Part shown: positions 23,249 through 33,303 of the stretch, piece after piece
How the letters are laid out: each line of letters opens with the position of its first letter
Numbering within the stretch: the stretch's first letter is position 1
NCBI GenBank assembly: GCA_025449845.1
Contig: JANWIP010000019.1
Coordinates: 62,001 to 126,000 of the forward strand
DNA length: 64,000 bases
Source of the DNA: Solirubrobacteraceae bacterium
GTDB taxonomy: Bacteria > Actinomycetota > Thermoleophilia > Solirubrobacterales > Solirubrobacteraceae
Direction: 5' to 3'
Program-made: the position numbers and the translations under genes
Notes under the pieces: model-generated
The model's database searches: none
What the model was told of the DNA's origin: nothing
What the model saw: the letters and a program-made list of their open reading frames with translations, nothing else

Positions 23249-26200
23249 ATGAGGTTCCCCGTTCGCGTATCGCTCCTCGCGCTGCTGCTCAGCGGTGCGC
23301 TCTTGGCTGTCTCGGCGTCTGCTGCGCTGGCCGCACCGGAATTCGGGCTTGAAAGCTTCTTCGCGTCCAACTGCAAGGTCGCCACCTGCAACAAGGCCGC
23401 GACCCCCGCCGAAGAAAAGGCCAAGGCCGAAGCGGAAGCCTATACCCAGGCTGCTGGGCATCCTCCGTTCGGTGTCAGCGATTTCAAGCTTAATCGCAAG
23501 GTGATACAGACGGTGCCTTTCACGACGCTTGGTCCCGTGGCCAGTGTCAAGAGCCTGCGCATCGACGTCGCCCCCGGCGTGAGCACCAATCCCGAGGCCG
23601 TCGCGAAGTGCTCGGTGAAGAACTTCGAATCCACAGAAGTGGAACCCGTCAAGCATATCTTCCTGGCGCCCAACTGCGTCGAAACTGGTGCTGGCAACAC
23701 CATCATCGGCGAAAACCACATCACCACAGTGCTTGAAGTGGCGGCCGGTGTGTTCGCCGACGTACCGCTGTCGGGCAAGGTCTACAACCTCGAACAGCCC
23801 TCCGGCATGTCCTCCTATTTCGGTGTGGCCCTGGGGGTGCCCGGATCCCCCGGAGCCTTCGTGCACACATTTATCGAGGGGCACGTCGAATGGGCCAGCA
23901 ATTACCACGATCTCTTTGAAATTCACAACATCCCGCCCGGGCTGCTCGAATCGCGCCTGATCTTCAACGGCAACAACGGCCCGCTTGAAAATGGCGCCTT
24001 CCTGAGCAACCCCAGCAACTGCGCGGGCCCTGGCCCGTCCACCACCACGGGTTGGAGCGGCGAATCCTACGAAGGAGCCAGGGCAACCAGCTCCTACACG
24101 GTGCCGATCGGCACCGAAGGCTGCAACGGTCTGCCGCCTTTCGCGCTCGCTCCCTTCGCGCCGACCTTCTCGCTGGCACCGGAAACGACGCAGTCCGACC
24201 AGCCCGACGGCGTCACCACCGAACTTGTGCTGCCCCACGATCCCAATCCCGCGCACCTGGACTCCGCGCAGCTCAAGTCGGCCAGTGTTCTGCTGCCCGA
24301 AGGCATGACGCTCAATCCCTCGGCGGCGCATGGGCTTGAAGCTTGCTCGCCCGCGCAGATCGGCATTCATACGCGCGAACCTGTCACCTGCCCCGGCGGC
24401 TCGAAGGTGGCCGACGCGACCTTGAACGTGCCCGGCCTACCCGCGGGCTCCCTCGTGGGAAGCGTCTTTCTGGGCGGGCCTGCGGTTGGGAACAGCTCTG
24501 CGGCCGGACCCATCGGTGGGCCTCCCTTCGTCGTCTATCTCGACGCCGAGTCTGCTCGCTATGGCATCTCCGTGCGCCTCGCGGGCGAAGTGGTGCCCGA
24601 TGAAGGTACCGGGCGGCTGACGGTCGTCTTCCCCGACAACCCCGAACAGCCCTTCAGCGATCTGATCCTGAAGTTCACCCCGGGTGCGCTGGCGCCTGTG
24701 GCGAACCCGCTGGTGTGCGGCAGCGCAACGACCAGCACTGTGCTCAGCCCCTACACCGGCCAGCCCGCCGCCACGCCGTTCAGCTCATTCACGGTGGACA
24801 GTAACGGCCACGGCGGCGCCTGTCCTTCGCCGCTGCCTTTCTCGCTCAGCCAGTCCACGCAAGTGGCCCCTGCCACGGCCGGCTCGCCGAGCTCCTTCAC
24901 GTTCAACCTCGGGCGCGCCGATGGCCAGCAGTACCTGTCGCATGTCTCGGCCAAGCTGCCCGCGGGCCTCGTGGGCCTGATCCCCTCGGTGCCGCTGTGC
25001 GGTGAACCGCAGGCTGCCACCGGCGCCTGCTCCGCGGCCAGCCAGATCGGCACCGCCACGACGACCGCCGGCTCAGGGCCCACGCCTACGCAGTTCTCCG
25101 GTCCCGTTTATCTCACCGGTCCTGTCGGCCGCTCGCCCTACGGCATGGTCGTGGCGATTCCCGCCACCGCTGGGCCGTTCGCGCTTGGCACCGTGGTCGT
25201 GCGCACCAGCATCGACGTCGATTCCTTCACTGGACGCATCACCGTCAGCGGCAACGTGCCCACGATCTTCAAGGGCATCCCGCTGCGTCTGCGCTCCTTG
25301 AGCATGGCCATCAACCGTCAGGGCTTCCTCGTCAATCCCACCAACTGCGGTGTCCTGGCGACCGAAACCGCGCTCGGCTCCAGCATGGGTGCCAGCCAGA
25401 GCCTCTCGACGCCCTTCCAGGTCAGCAACTGCGGCGCCTTGGGCTTCAAGCCGAAGTTCACGGCCGCTTCGAACGCTGGCAGCGCCTCCAAGAAGAACGG
25501 CTTCGGCCTGGTCGTGAAGATCGGCTATCCGAAGGGTCCCCAGTCCAACCTGCGCTCGGTCGTGGCGCAGCTGCCCAAGCAGCTGCCTTCGCGCCTGACC
25601 ACCTTGCAGAAGGCCTGTCCGGAAGCGACCTTCAACGCCAATCCCTTCGCCTGCCCCTCGAACTCGCGCGTCGGTGGGGCGACCGTCTTCACGCCGGTCC
25701 TGTCGGGGAAGCTGACCGGCCCCGCCTTCTTCGTCTCGCACGGAGGCGCGGCCTTCCCCGACCTCGACCTCGTGCTCAGCGACGGCGGTGTGGAGGTGAT
25801 CCTGGTGGGCAACACCAACATCACCAAGGGCATCACCACCTCCACCTTCGCCGCCATCCCCGATGTGCCGGTGTCGAGCTTTGAACTCAACCTGCCCATC
25901 GGTCCCAACTCGGCGCTTACCTCCAACGGGGTCAACCTCTGCGGTCAGTCGCTGACGATGCCCACCACGCTCACCGCGCAGAGCGGCCCCGTGATCAAGC
26001 AGAACACCAAGATCACGCTTACCGGCTGTGGCGTAAAGGTTGCCTCGCACAAGACCAGCGGGCATACCGCGATCCTCACCGTCAACGCGCCTGAAGCGGG
26101 GCGCGTCAGCGGCAGCGGCTCGAACCTCAAGACCACCTACAAGCACACCGCCAAGGCGCAGAAGATCACGCTCAAGGTGCCGCTCACAAGCGGTGGCGTG

Positions 26201-26311
26201 AAGGCTCTGCACCGCAGTGGCAAGCTGAAGATCAAGCTGCGGGTGGGCTTTATCCCGCTCAAGAAGGGCCCTACCTCCAAGACGTTCGTGACGGTCACCT
26301 TCCACGGGTAA
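23249..26311 (+). CDS. Giant exported protein of a Solirubrobacterales-type family
   Basis: A 1020-residue protein with a signal peptide (MRFPVRVSLLALLLSGALLA through ALAAPEF) and no membrane anchor or sorting signal visible. It is built from beta-rich modules, with recurrent elements such as LPEGMTLNPSAAHGLEAC, PANPLVCGS-like, LPKQLPSRLTTLQKACPEA and GPAFFVSHGGAAFPDL. The C-terminal 600 residues or so match the product of 37253-40618. Cys pairs recur and probably form disulfides. GGGAGG precedes the ATG. Glutamate is encoded almost only by GAA (about 36 of 40), unlike adjacent genes. The function is not known; a cell-surface or matrix protein is likely. Confidence 0.85.
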   Translation: MRFPVRVSLLALLLSGALLAVSASAALAAPEFGLESFFASNCKVATCNKAATPAEEKAKAEAEAYTQAAGHPPFGVSDFKLNRKVIQTVPFTTLGPVASVKSLRIDVAPGVSTNPEAVAKCSVKNFESTEVEPVKHIFLAPNCVETGAGNTIIGENHITTVLEVAAGVFADVPLSGKVYNLEQPSGMSSYFGVALGVPGSPGAFVHTFIEGHVEWASNYHDLFEIHNIPPGLLESRLIFNGNNGPLENGAFLSNPSNCAGPGPSTTTGWSGESYEGARATSSYTVPIGTEGCNGLPPFALAPFAPTFSLAPETTQSDQPDGVTTELVLPHDPNPAHLDSAQLKSASVLLPEGMTLNPSAAHGLEACSPAQIGIHTREPVTCPGGSKVADATLNVPGLPAGSLVGSVFLGGPAVGNSSAAGPIGGPPFVVYLDAESARYGISVRLAGEVVPDEGTGRLTVVFPDNPEQPFSDLILKFTPGALAPVANPLVCGSATTSTVLSPYTGQPAATPFSSFTVDSNGHGGACPSPLPFSLSQSTQVAPATAGSPSSFTFNLGRADGQQYLSHVSAKLPAGLVGLIPSVPLCGEPQAATGACSAASQIGTATTTAGSGPTPTQFSGPVYLTGPVGRSPYGMVVAIPATAGPFALGTVVVRTSIDVDSFTGRITVSGNVPTIFKGIPLRLRSLSMAINRQGFLVNPTNCGVLATETALGSSMGASQSLSTPFQVSNCGALGFKPKFTAASNAGSASKKNGFGLVVKIGYPKGPQSNLRSVVAQLPKQLPSRLTTLQKACPEATFNANPFACPSNSRVGGATVFTPVLSGKLTGPAFFVSHGGAAFPDLDLVLSDGGVEVILVGNTNITKGITTSTFAAIPDVPVSSFELNLPIGPNSALTSNGVNLCGQSLTMPTTLTAQSGPVIKQNTKITLTGCGVKVASHKTSGHTAILTVNAPEAGRVSGSGSNLKTTYKHTAKAQKITLKVPLTSGGVKALHRSGKLKIKLRVGFIPLKKGPTSKTFVTVTFHG

Positions 26312-26335
26312 CAGCGCCGAGGGTGGACTTGCGCC

Positions 26336-27400
26336 GTGCCATCTCCTACATTGCAGGGGATGGCACGCGCGGGTATGGACACCTTGCTGGCTGGCGTGCG
26401 ACGCCTCAGCCACGTTGCGGACAGCGCCGGTGAACCCCGCGAGATCTTTCGTTCGCTGGCCGATGAGCTGTTCGCCGAGCTTGGGGTCGCGGAGGTGCAG
26501 GTGCATCATCTCGCCGATACCGCGGACACCGTCGTCGTCTACATGTTCGGCGGCGAGGGGCGCCTCAGCTACCTGGCGCCTCCTGGCGATCGCCCTCACG
26601 GGGTGGCATGGGTGGTGGACTCGGGCAAGCACGTGGTAGCCCACGGGGCGCGGGAGCTGGCCGCTGCCGTGCCGCGCATGGCCTCCAGCGGGGGCGTGGG
26701 CTGCGCATTGCTGCTGCCTCTGGCTGTGCGCGGCGACGTGGAGGCCGTCGTGATCCTCGCCCGCGAGCGTGCGGATGGAGGTTCTGTAGAGCCCTTTGTG
26801 GAGCACGGTGACTTAAGGCCCTTTGATGAGCGCGCCGTGCAGAGCGCCGCAACGCTGGTCGATCAAGCTGCCACTGCTTTGGCTCTCTTGCGCGCGCGTG
26901 CCGAGGCTGGCACGGATCCCGTGACGGGCTGTATGAACCATCGCGCCATGCGTTGGCGCCTGAATGAAGAGATCGGCCGTGCGATGCGCACCGACGGCCG
27001 CCTGGCCTGTCTGCTGATCGACCTCGACAACTTCAAGCTCGTCAACGACCGCCACGGGCATTCGGCGGGCGATGCGCTGCTGCGCGAGGTGGCTCAGGCG
27101 CTGATGGGGGAGTTCCGTGCCTTTGACCGCGTCGCCCGCTATGGCGGCGATGAGTTCGTGGTCATCCTGGCCGGCGCCGATCTGGAGAGCGCCGCGATCG
27201 CCGCCGAACGCGCGCGTGTGCGCATGCTGGAGATCCCCTCCTTTGATGTGAACCCTGGCGTGGCCGCCTCCATCGGGGTCGCCCAGTGGCGCGTGCCGAT
27301 GAGCACCGACATGCTGCTCGACGCCTGTGACGCGGCGCTACTGCAGGGCAAGCGTGAGGGCAAGGGGCGCATCACGCGCGCCGTGACACACGCGGCTTGA
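26336..27400 (+). CDS. GAF-GGDEF diguanylate cyclase
   Basis: A 354-residue cytosolic signalling enzyme. A GAF-like sensor domain covers about residues 30-185. The GGDEF domain (195-350) contains an intact active site at about 270-274 (RYGGDEFVVI), and an RxxD product-inhibition site (RAFD) five residues before it, so it should make c-di-GMP and be feedback regulated. The GTG start has GAGGGTGGA upstream; ATGs at 26360 and 26375 are alternatives. It lies 24 bp after the giant exported protein gene, so it may be co-transcribed with it and link c-di-GMP to surface protein output. Confidence 0.88.
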   Translation: MPSPTLQGMARAGMDTLLAGVRRLSHVADSAGEPREIFRSLADELFAELGVAEVQVHHLADTADTVVVYMFGGEGRLSYLAPPGDRPHGVAWVVDSGKHVVAHGARELAAAVPRMASSGGVGCALLLPLAVRGDVEAVVILARERADGGSVEPFVEHGDLRPFDERAVQSAATLVDQAATALALLRARAEAGTDPVTGCMNHRAMRWRLNEEIGRAMRTDGRLACLLIDLDNFKLVNDRHGHSAGDALLREVAQALMGEFRAFDRVARYGGDEFVVILAGADLESAAIAAERARVRMLEIPSFDVNPGVAASIGVAQWRVPMSTDMLLDACDAALLQGKREGKGRITRAVTHAA

Positions 27401-27408
27401 GGGGTCCC

Positions 27409-27467
27409 TGATTCACGGACGGGGGGGTCGCTGATCCACGGGTGGACGGCAGGCGGGTGATCCGTGC
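27409..27467 (+). repeat. Three imperfect direct repeats upstream of ferritin-like genes
   Basis: TGATTCACGG (27409), TGATCCACGG (27432) and TGATCCGTGC (27458) are spaced 23 and 26 bp apart in the 126-bp gap before the ferritin-like pair. They could be regulator binding sites on one face of the helix. No regulator gene is adjacent, so this is speculative. Confidence 0.3.
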
Positions 27468-27526
27468 GCGGGGCTCGCGCGCAGTATCCGCGAATAAGAA
27501 CCGGCCCCCGAAAATGGAGGTATGTG

Positions 27527-28198
27527 ATGTCAGTCGAGTCCCCCGGGATCGTCGAGCGCTTGGTGCGCGACGACACCGATCGCAAGCGATTTCTCAAGAT
27601 GGTCGGAGGCGCCGGCGCTGCCAGCTTTGGAGCGTTCGTACTGGCTGCCTGCGGCAGCAGCAGCAAGAGCGGCTCCACCGCCGCAACCAGTGCCGCCGCG
27701 ACGGCAACCTCGGCAGCGGCTCCCGCCGGCGGTGACGTGGGCATCCTCAACTATGCCTTGACACTTGAGTATCTGGAGACCGAGTTCTACAGCAAGGTGC
27801 TTGCCGCCAATCTGTTCAAGGGCAAGGTGCTGTCGGTGATCAAGGACTTTGGTGCGCAGGAGCAGGCGCATGTCACCGCGCTCAAGGGCGCCGTCAGCAA
27901 GCTTGGCGGTACTCCGGTGACCAAGCCCGCAGGTAAGTTCCCGATCGAAAACGCCACGCAGGTCGCCGAACTGGCCTACACCGTCGAGAACCTCGGCGCC
28001 GCGGCCTACCTCGGGCAGGCCGCCAACATCCAGAGCCCCGAAGTATTGGCCTCGGCTTTGGCGATCCATTCCGTCGAGGCGCGTCACGCCGCGACGCTCG
28101 GCACGCTCGTGAAGAAGCCGATCCTCCCCAACGGGGCCTTCGCGGTCCCGGCCGACATGTCCACCGTCCTGACGGCTGTCAAGCCGTTTCTGGGCTAG
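27527..28198 (+). CDS. Exported ferritin-like lipoprotein (Ferritin_2 type), 1
   Basis: A 223-residue ferritin-like four-helix protein. The N-terminus has a Tat-like DRKRFLKM motif (Arg-Lys in place of twin Arg) and a lipobox (VLAACGSSS), so it is probably a lipoprotein exported folded. The helical domain has [27 protein letters not shown] and SVEARHAATLGTL, the Glu/His pattern of the Ferritin_2 family (PF13668). GGAGG precedes the ATG at 27527. The next gene, 21 bp downstream, encodes a paralogue, so the pair may act as a hetero-oligomer. Iron or oxidative-stress roles are inferred from the fold. Confidence 0.87.
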   Translation: MSVESPGIVERLVRDDTDRKRFLKMVGGAGAASFGAFVLAACGSSSKSGSTAATSAAATATSAAAPAGGDVGILNYALTLEYLETEFYSKVLAANLFKGKVLSVIKDFGAQEQAHVTALKGAVSKLGGTPVTKPAGKFPIENATQVAELAYTVENLGAAAYLGQAANIQSPEVLASALAIHSVEARHAATLGTLVKKPILPNGAFAVPADMSTVLTAVKPFLG

Positions 28199-28219
28199 AC
28201 GCGGAAAGGAATCTTGACT

Positions 28220-28915
28220 ATGTCTTTCAACAACACAACTGCCGATCCAGAGCTCAGCGAGGGCCATGCGGAGCTGACCGCGGCCCAGGCGCAGATGGGC
28301 GCGATCGAGGTGCACGGCATGACGCGCGGAAGCTTCCTCGTGCGCGGCACGCTGGCGGCCGGTGCGGTATACGGGGCTTCGGCGGTCGCGCCGTTCGTCT
28401 CTCAGGCGCTGGGGAGTTCCAGCACCACTGCATCGGGCTCTACAGGCGACGTGGAAATCCTCAACTTCGCGCTCACCTTGGAGTATCTGGAGACGGCCTT
28501 CTACAAGGAAAAGGCCAAGCAGGTTGGGCTCAGCGGGCAGGCCAAGGCCTACGCCGCGCAGTTCGCCGAAGAGGAGGCCCAGCACGTGGCCGCGCTGATG
28601 GGCGCCATCAAGGAAATGGGTGGCACACCGGTGGCCAAGCCTGAATTCGTGTTCCCCGTGAGCAACGAAAAGACGTTCCTCGCTTTGGCCTCGGTGCTGG
28701 AGAACACCGGTGTCGGCGCCTACAACGGGGCCGCGCCGTCATTGCACAGCAAGGCCGTGCTGGGCGTTGCCGGCTCGATCGTCCAGGTCGAGGCGCGTCA
28801 CGCTGCCGCCATCAACCTCCTGATCGAAAAGAGCCCCACGCCGGATGGCGCCTTTGACCCGCCGCAGACGATGCAGCAGGTGCTCGCCAAGGCCGGGCCG
28901 CTGATCAAGAGCTGA
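28220..28915 (+). CDS. Exported ferritin-like protein (Ferritin_2 type), 2
   Basis: A 231-residue paralogue of the preceding protein: [37 protein letters not shown] and [16 protein letters not shown] carry the ferritin-like Glu and His positions. The N-terminus has [20 protein letters not shown] followed by a hydrophobic run, a Tat-like signal with only one Arg and no lipobox. The ATG at 28220 fits AAAGGA better than the TTG at 28214. It forms an operon with the preceding gene. A function in iron handling or redox chemistry outside the membrane is inferred. Confidence 0.85.
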   Translation: MSFNNTTADPELSEGHAELTAAQAQMGAIEVHGMTRGSFLVRGTLAAGAVYGASAVAPFVSQALGSSSTTASGSTGDVEILNFALTLEYLETAFYKEKAKQVGLSGQAKAYAAQFAEEEAQHVAALMGAIKEMGGTPVAKPEFVFPVSNEKTFLALASVLENTGVGAYNGAAPSLHSKAVLGVAGSIVQVEARHAAAINLLIEKSPTPDGAFDPPQTMQQVLAKAGPLIKS

Positions 28916-28991
28916 CAGGGCCGTCTCCTCGGCGGCTTTGAGAGACTGGCAGGCGAGTCGCCGTCCAGCCGCTGATACCGTCGAGGAGACC

Positions 28992-31796
28992 ATGTCGCAG
29001 AACAGCTTTGGCGCACAGAACACGCTCGCCGTGGGCGGGCGCGAGTATGAGATCTTCCGCCTCGATGCCTTGCAGGCGCGCTTTGACGTTGCGCGGCTGC
29101 CTTTTTCGCTGAAGGTTTTGCTGGAGAACCTGCTGCGCAACGAGGACGGCGAGGGGATTCGCGCGCAGGATGTGGAGGCGCTGGCCAGCTGGGACGCCAC
29201 GGCACAGCCGAGCCAGGAGATTGCCTTCACGCCGGCGCGCGTGGTCATGCAGGACTTCACCGGCGTGCCCGCGATCGTGGACCTGGCGGCGATGCGCGAT
29301 GCCATGGCCGCCATGGGCGGAGACCCCGCCAAGATCAATCCGCTGGTGCCTGCCGAGCTGGTGATTGACCACTCAGTGCAGGTCGATGAGTTCGGCACGC
29401 GCTATGCCTTTGACACCAACGCCCGGCTTGAGTTCGAGCGCAACCGCGAGCGCTATGCCTTTCTGCGCTGGGGGCAGCAGGGGTTCGACAACTTCAAGGT
29501 CGTGCCGCCGGATACCGGCATCGTGCATCAGGTCAACCTTGAGTACCTCGCGCGCGTCGTGTTCGTGCAGGACGCTGGCGGTGCGGGCGTGAGTGCGGCT
29601 GCGGATGCGGGTGATGGGGGGGCAGCGGCTACCGGTGCGGGATCGCGCCTGCCGCGCGCCTACCCCGACACGCTGGTGGGCACCGATTCGCACACCACGA
29701 TGGTCAATGGGCTCGGCGTGCTCGGCTGGGGCGTCGGCGGCATTGAGGCCGAGGCGGCCATGCTGGGCCAGCCGATGTCGATGCTCATCCCGCAGGTGCT
29801 CGGTTTTGAGCTCGTCGGCGAGCTGCGCGAGGGCGCCACGGCCACCGACCTCGTGCTGACCGTCACGGAGCGCCTGCGCGAGCACGGCGTGGTGGGCAAG
29901 TTCGTGGAGTTCTACGGGGCTGGTATCGCCAAGCTGCCCTTGGCTGACAGGGCCACGATTGGCAACATGTCCCCGGAGTTCGGCTCCACTTGCGCGATCT
30001 TCCCGATCGATGCGGAGACCTTGCGCTACCTGGAGTTCACCGGGCGCCCTGCCGAGCAGATCGAGCTGGTGGAGGTCTACGCCAAGGCCCAGGGCTTGTG
30101 GCATGACGAGCACAGCGAGCAGGCCACCTTCAGCGAGACGCTCACGCTTGATCTCGGGGAGGTCGTGCCGAGCATCGCCGGCCCCAAGCGCCCGCAGGAT
30201 CGCATCTCGCTGAGCGATTCCCAGCATGCCTTTCGACGGGTGCTGGGGGACTATGTGCAGACCAATGGCGCGGATTCATATCCGGCCTCAGATCCTCCGG
30301 CCAACGGTGCGCCTGGACATGCGGGGCCCGTTGCCACCGCGGTGCCCTTGACGCTCGCCGATGGCACGCAGACGTCGCTCGATCATGGCCGCGTGGTGAT
30401 CGCGGCCATTACCAGCTGCACCAACACCTCCAATCCCTCCGTGATGCTGGGCGCCGGTCTGCTGGCGCGCAATGCCGTCGCTAAGGGCCTGCGGAGCAAG
30501 CCGTGGGTGAAGACCTCGCTGGCGCCCGGCTCCAAGGTCGTGACCGAGTACTACGAACGCGCCAACCTCATCGAGCCGCTGGAGGCGCTGGGGTTCAATC
30601 TCGTCGGTTATGGCTGCACCACTTGCATCGGTAACTCCGGGCCGCTGCCCGAGGAGGTGTCCAAGGCGGTGAGCGACGCCGATCTGGCGGTGTGCTCAGT
30701 GCTCTCGGGCAATCGCAACTTCGAGGGGCGCATCAACCCCGACGTGAAGATGAACTACCTCGCTTCGCCGCCGCTCGTGGTCGCCTATGCCTTGGCGGGG
30801 ACCATGGATATCGACCTGCTCGGCGATCCGCTGGGCGAGGATGCTGAGGGCGAGCCTGTGTTCCTACGCGATATCTGGCCCTCTGCCAGGGAGGTCGCCG
30901 AGACGATCGAGCAGGCGGTGCAGTCGGACATGTTCCGGCGCAGCTACGACGGTGTCTATGCCGGCGATGAGCGCTGGCGCACGCTGCCGGTGCCTAGTGG
31001 CGACAGCTTTGCTTGGGACGCGGAGTCGACCTACGTGCGCAATCCGCCTTACTTCTATGGTCTGCCGCGCGAGCCGGAGCCGGTGCGCGACATCGAAGGC
31101 GCTCGCGTGCTTGCGCTGCTGGGCGACAGCGTCACCACCGACCACATCTCCCCGGCCGGTTCCATCAAGCGCGACAGCCCGGCTGGGCTCTACCTGCAGG
31201 AGCACGGGGTGCAGCCGCGCGACTTCAACAGCTATGGCTCACGGCGCGGCAATCACGAGGTGATGATGCGCGGGACCTTTGCCAACATTCGCCTGCGTAA
31301 TCAGTTGGCGGGTGAGCGGGGGGCTCTTCCCGAAGGTGGGGTGACGCTGCACCTGCCCGACGGGGAGTCGATGTCGATCTATGACGCCGCCATGCGCTAC
31401 GCGCAGGAGGGCGTGCCGCTGATGGTGCTCGCCGGCAAGGAGTACGGCTCGGGCTCCTCGCGCGACTGGGCTGCCAAGGGGACCAAGCTGTTGGGGGTGC
31501 GCGCTGTGATCGCTGAGAGCTTTGAGCGCATCCACCGTTCCAATCTTGTGGGGATGGGCGTGCTGCCTTTGCAGTTCAAGCCCGGCGATTCGGTTGCCTC
31601 GCTGGGGTTGAGTGGGCATGAGACGTTCTCGATCGCTGGTCTTGCGGACGGCGAGGAGGTGCCGCGCGAGGTGACCGTGCAGGCTGGGGAGCGAGAGTTT
31701 GCGGTGACCGTGCGTATCGATACGCCCAAGGAGCAGCGCTACTACCGCCATGGCGGGATTCTTCAGTATGTGCTGCGCGGGCTGCTTGCATCGTGA
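28992..31796 (+). CDS. acnA: Aconitate hydratase A
   Basis: A 934-residue aconitase that interconverts citrate and isocitrate in the TCA cycle using a [4Fe-4S] cluster. Cluster cysteines are in [11 protein letters not shown] and [12 protein letters not shown]. Substrate-binding stretches are [21 protein letters not shown] and, in the swivel domain, [15 protein letters not shown]. The start ATG has GAGGAG three bases upstream. Two low-complexity loops (Ala/Gly-rich around 29570-29650 and Pro/Ala-rich around 30270-30350) are insertions relative to the usual enzyme. It overlaps the M42 peptidase gene by four bases. Confidence 0.95.
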   Translation: MSQNSFGAQNTLAVGGREYEIFRLDALQARFDVARLPFSLKVLLENLLRNEDGEGIRAQDVEALASWDATAQPSQEIAFTPARVVMQDFTGVPAIVDLAAMRDAMAAMGGDPAKINPLVPAELVIDHSVQVDEFGTRYAFDTNARLEFERNRERYAFLRWGQQGFDNFKVVPPDTGIVHQVNLEYLARVVFVQDAGGAGVSAAADAGDGGAAATGAGSRLPRAYPDTLVGTDSHTTMVNGLGVLGWGVGGIEAEAAMLGQPMSMLIPQVLGFELVGELREGATATDLVLTVTERLREHGVVGKFVEFYGAGIAKLPLADRATIGNMSPEFGSTCAIFPIDAETLRYLEFTGRPAEQIELVEVYAKAQGLWHDEHSEQATFSETLTLDLGEVVPSIAGPKRPQDRISLSDSQHAFRRVLGDYVQTNGADSYPASDPPANGAPGHAGPVATAVPLTLADGTQTSLDHGRVVIAAITSCTNTSNPSVMLGAGLLARNAVAKGLRSKPWVKTSLAPGSKVVTEYYERANLIEPLEALGFNLVGYGCTTCIGNSGPLPEEVSKAVSDADLAVCSVLSGNRNFEGRINPDVKMNYLASPPLVVAYALAGTMDIDLLGDPLGEDAEGEPVFLRDIWPSAREVAETIEQAVQSDMFRRSYDGVYAGDERWRTLPVPSGDSFAWDAESTYVRNPPYFYGLPREPEPVRDIEGARVLALLGDSVTTDHISPAGSIKRDSPAGLYLQEHGVQPRDFNSYGSRRGNHEVMMRGTFANIRLRNQLAGERGALPEGGVTLHLPDGESMSIYDAAMRYAQEGVPLMVLAGKEYGSGSSRDWAAKGTKLLGVRAVIAESFERIHRSNLVGMGVLPLQFKPGDSVASLGLSGHETFSIAGLADGEEVPREVTVQAGEREFAVTVRIDTPKEQRYYRHGGILQYVLRGLLAS

Positions 31797-32953
31797 GTCC
31801 CGCGGGGCGTAAGGGCAACGCCGCCGCCGGGGGCAGGTCGGCGGGGAAGGACAGCGGCTTCCCGGTCGTGCTGCGCGAGCTGCTGGCGGCGCGCGGACCC
31901 TCGGGGTATGAGACGGCGCCTGCGGCGGTTTGGCGTGAGGCTGCCGCGGCTTTTGGTGCGCAGGTCAGCACCGATGTTGTGGGTACGCCCTCGGCGCGGG
32001 TGCCGGCGCGCGGAGGGTCCGGGGCACGTGGCGCTGGTGGTGGGGGCGGCAAGGGGCAGGCTCGGCGGTTGATGGTGATGGGGCACATCGATGAGATCGG
32101 GCTGATCGTCACCCACATCGATGACGAAGGCTTTCTCTGGTTCCGCGAGGTCGGAGGCTGGGATGCGCAGATCCTCGTCGGGCAGCGCGTGGTCTTGGCG
32201 ACCCGTGAGGGTGACCTTGCCGGCGTGATCGGCAAGAAGCCGATCCACCTGCTGCGCGACGATGATCGCAAGAAGGTTGCCGAGGTACGCGATCTGCATA
32301 TCGATATTGGCGCCAAGGACGGCAAGGAGGCGCGCAGGCTTGTGCGGGTGGGTGATGTGGCGGTGATCGACGGCGATCCTTTGGAGTTGCCCAATGGTCG
32401 GCTGGCCTCGCGTGCGCTTGACAATCGCCTTGGCTCGTTTGTGGCGCTCGAGGCTGCCCGGATTGTGGCTGAGGCCGGGGGTGGGGAGTGGGAGCTTGTG
32501 GCTGTTGCGGCGGCGCAGGAGGAGACCACCTTTGGCGGCTCGCGTACCAGTGCCTTCTCGCTGGAGCCGCATGCGGCGATTGTCGTGGACGTGACGCACG
32601 CGACTGATGCCCCGGGGATCGATGTGAAGGAGGCCGGCAAGCATGAGTTGGGGTCGGGGCCCGTCATTAGCCGGGGCTCCACGCTCAATCCGCGGCTCTT
32701 CGAGTTGTTGCATGAGGCTGCTGAGCGGGAGGGCATTCCGTTTACCGTCGAGGCTTCTGGGCGCAACACGGGGACCGACGCCGATGCTGTGCACCTGAGT
32801 CGCGGCGGGGTGGCCACGGGGCTGGTGTCGATCCCACTGCGCTACATGCACTCGCCGGTCGAGCTCGTGGAGTTGCGCGACGTGCATGCTTGCGCGCGCC
32901 TCATCGCGGCCGTGGCTTTGGGGTTGGACGGGGAGACTTCGCTGTCGCGCTGA
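31793..32953 (+). CDS. M42-family metalloaminopeptidase
   Basis: A 386-residue zinc or cobalt aminopeptidase of family M42 (tetrahedral TET-type or CelM-like). The metal and catalytic motifs are present: [29 protein letters not shown] (catalytic Glu pair), [12 protein letters not shown] and the final metal His in YMHSPVE. A Gly-rich insert (about residues 68-88) lies just ahead of the GHIDE motif. The GTG start overlaps the aconitase stop (GTGA), so the pair is translationally coupled. It degrades peptides in the cytosol. Confidence 0.92.
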   Translation: MSPAGRKGNAAAGGRSAGKDSGFPVVLRELLAARGPSGYETAPAAVWREAAAAFGAQVSTDVVGTPSARVPARGGSGARGAGGGGGKGQARRLMVMGHIDEIGLIVTHIDDEGFLWFREVGGWDAQILVGQRVVLATREGDLAGVIGKKPIHLLRDDDRKKVAEVRDLHIDIGAKDGKEARRLVRVGDVAVIDGDPLELPNGRLASRALDNRLGSFVALEAARIVAEAGGGEWELVAVAAAQEETTFGGSRTSAFSLEPHAAIVVDVTHATDAPGIDVKEAGKHELGSGPVISRGSTLNPRLFELLHEAAEREGIPFTVEASGRNTGTDADAVHLSRGGVATGLVSIPLRYMHSPVELVELRDVHACARLIAAVALGLDGETSLSR

Positions 32954-33303
32954 GGGGCTTGTGGGGCGGTAGGGAGTAGTTTTCTCCTAGACAAATCTGG
33001 GCGTTTGTTTCCGATTATTCGTGGGTTTGGGGTCGATCGGGCCTTGCTCCATAAGGGATCTTGGGTGGAGGATTGAAGTATGGCCCGTTCTCCTTTCGAA
33101 TAGCTTGAGATAGTCCACTGGAGTCCCATACGCTGTGTAGGCCTCCTCGCAAACCGGCCCGCTTGGCGGAGATCGCGGGGGCGCAGCAAAGACATCTGTT
33201 GGCCGGCCTGCATGCTTAGGTCAGCCGGGGTGTCGCCTTATCCAAGAAGCGACTACCCAATCATCATCCCGGCCGTTGGCCGGAGGAAAGGAACGCAGAT
33301 CAT
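32954..33303. other. 350-bp gene-free leader upstream of the exported-protein island
   Basis: No gene is supported in this stretch. It marks the change from GC-rich housekeeping genes to the A/T-richer island. It holds the promoter-like block at 33095-33134, then a leader of about 170 nt. Directly before the ribosome site AGGAAAGG is a perfect hairpin CCGGCC-GTT-GGCCGG (33269-33283), which could mask translation. I looked for a known riboswitch class and saw none. Confidence 0.5.
33095..33134 (+). promoter_or_regulatory. Promoter-like block shared with the block at 40620
   Basis: TTCGAATAGC followed by TTGAGA (33105-33110), an 18-bp spacer and TACGCT (33129-33134). The same layout, with TTGACA and TACTCG and the same spacing, precedes the paralogous gene at 40711. 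Conservation of the block between duplicates while flanks differ argues that it is functional; a sigma-70-type -35/-10 pair is likely. Confidence 0.5.

Noticed and set aside
33135-33303. Riboswitch or structured leader upstream of copy A
   Set aside because: There is a small hairpin next to the ribosome site, but no conserved core of a known riboswitch class could be recognised, and copy B lacks a comparable leader.
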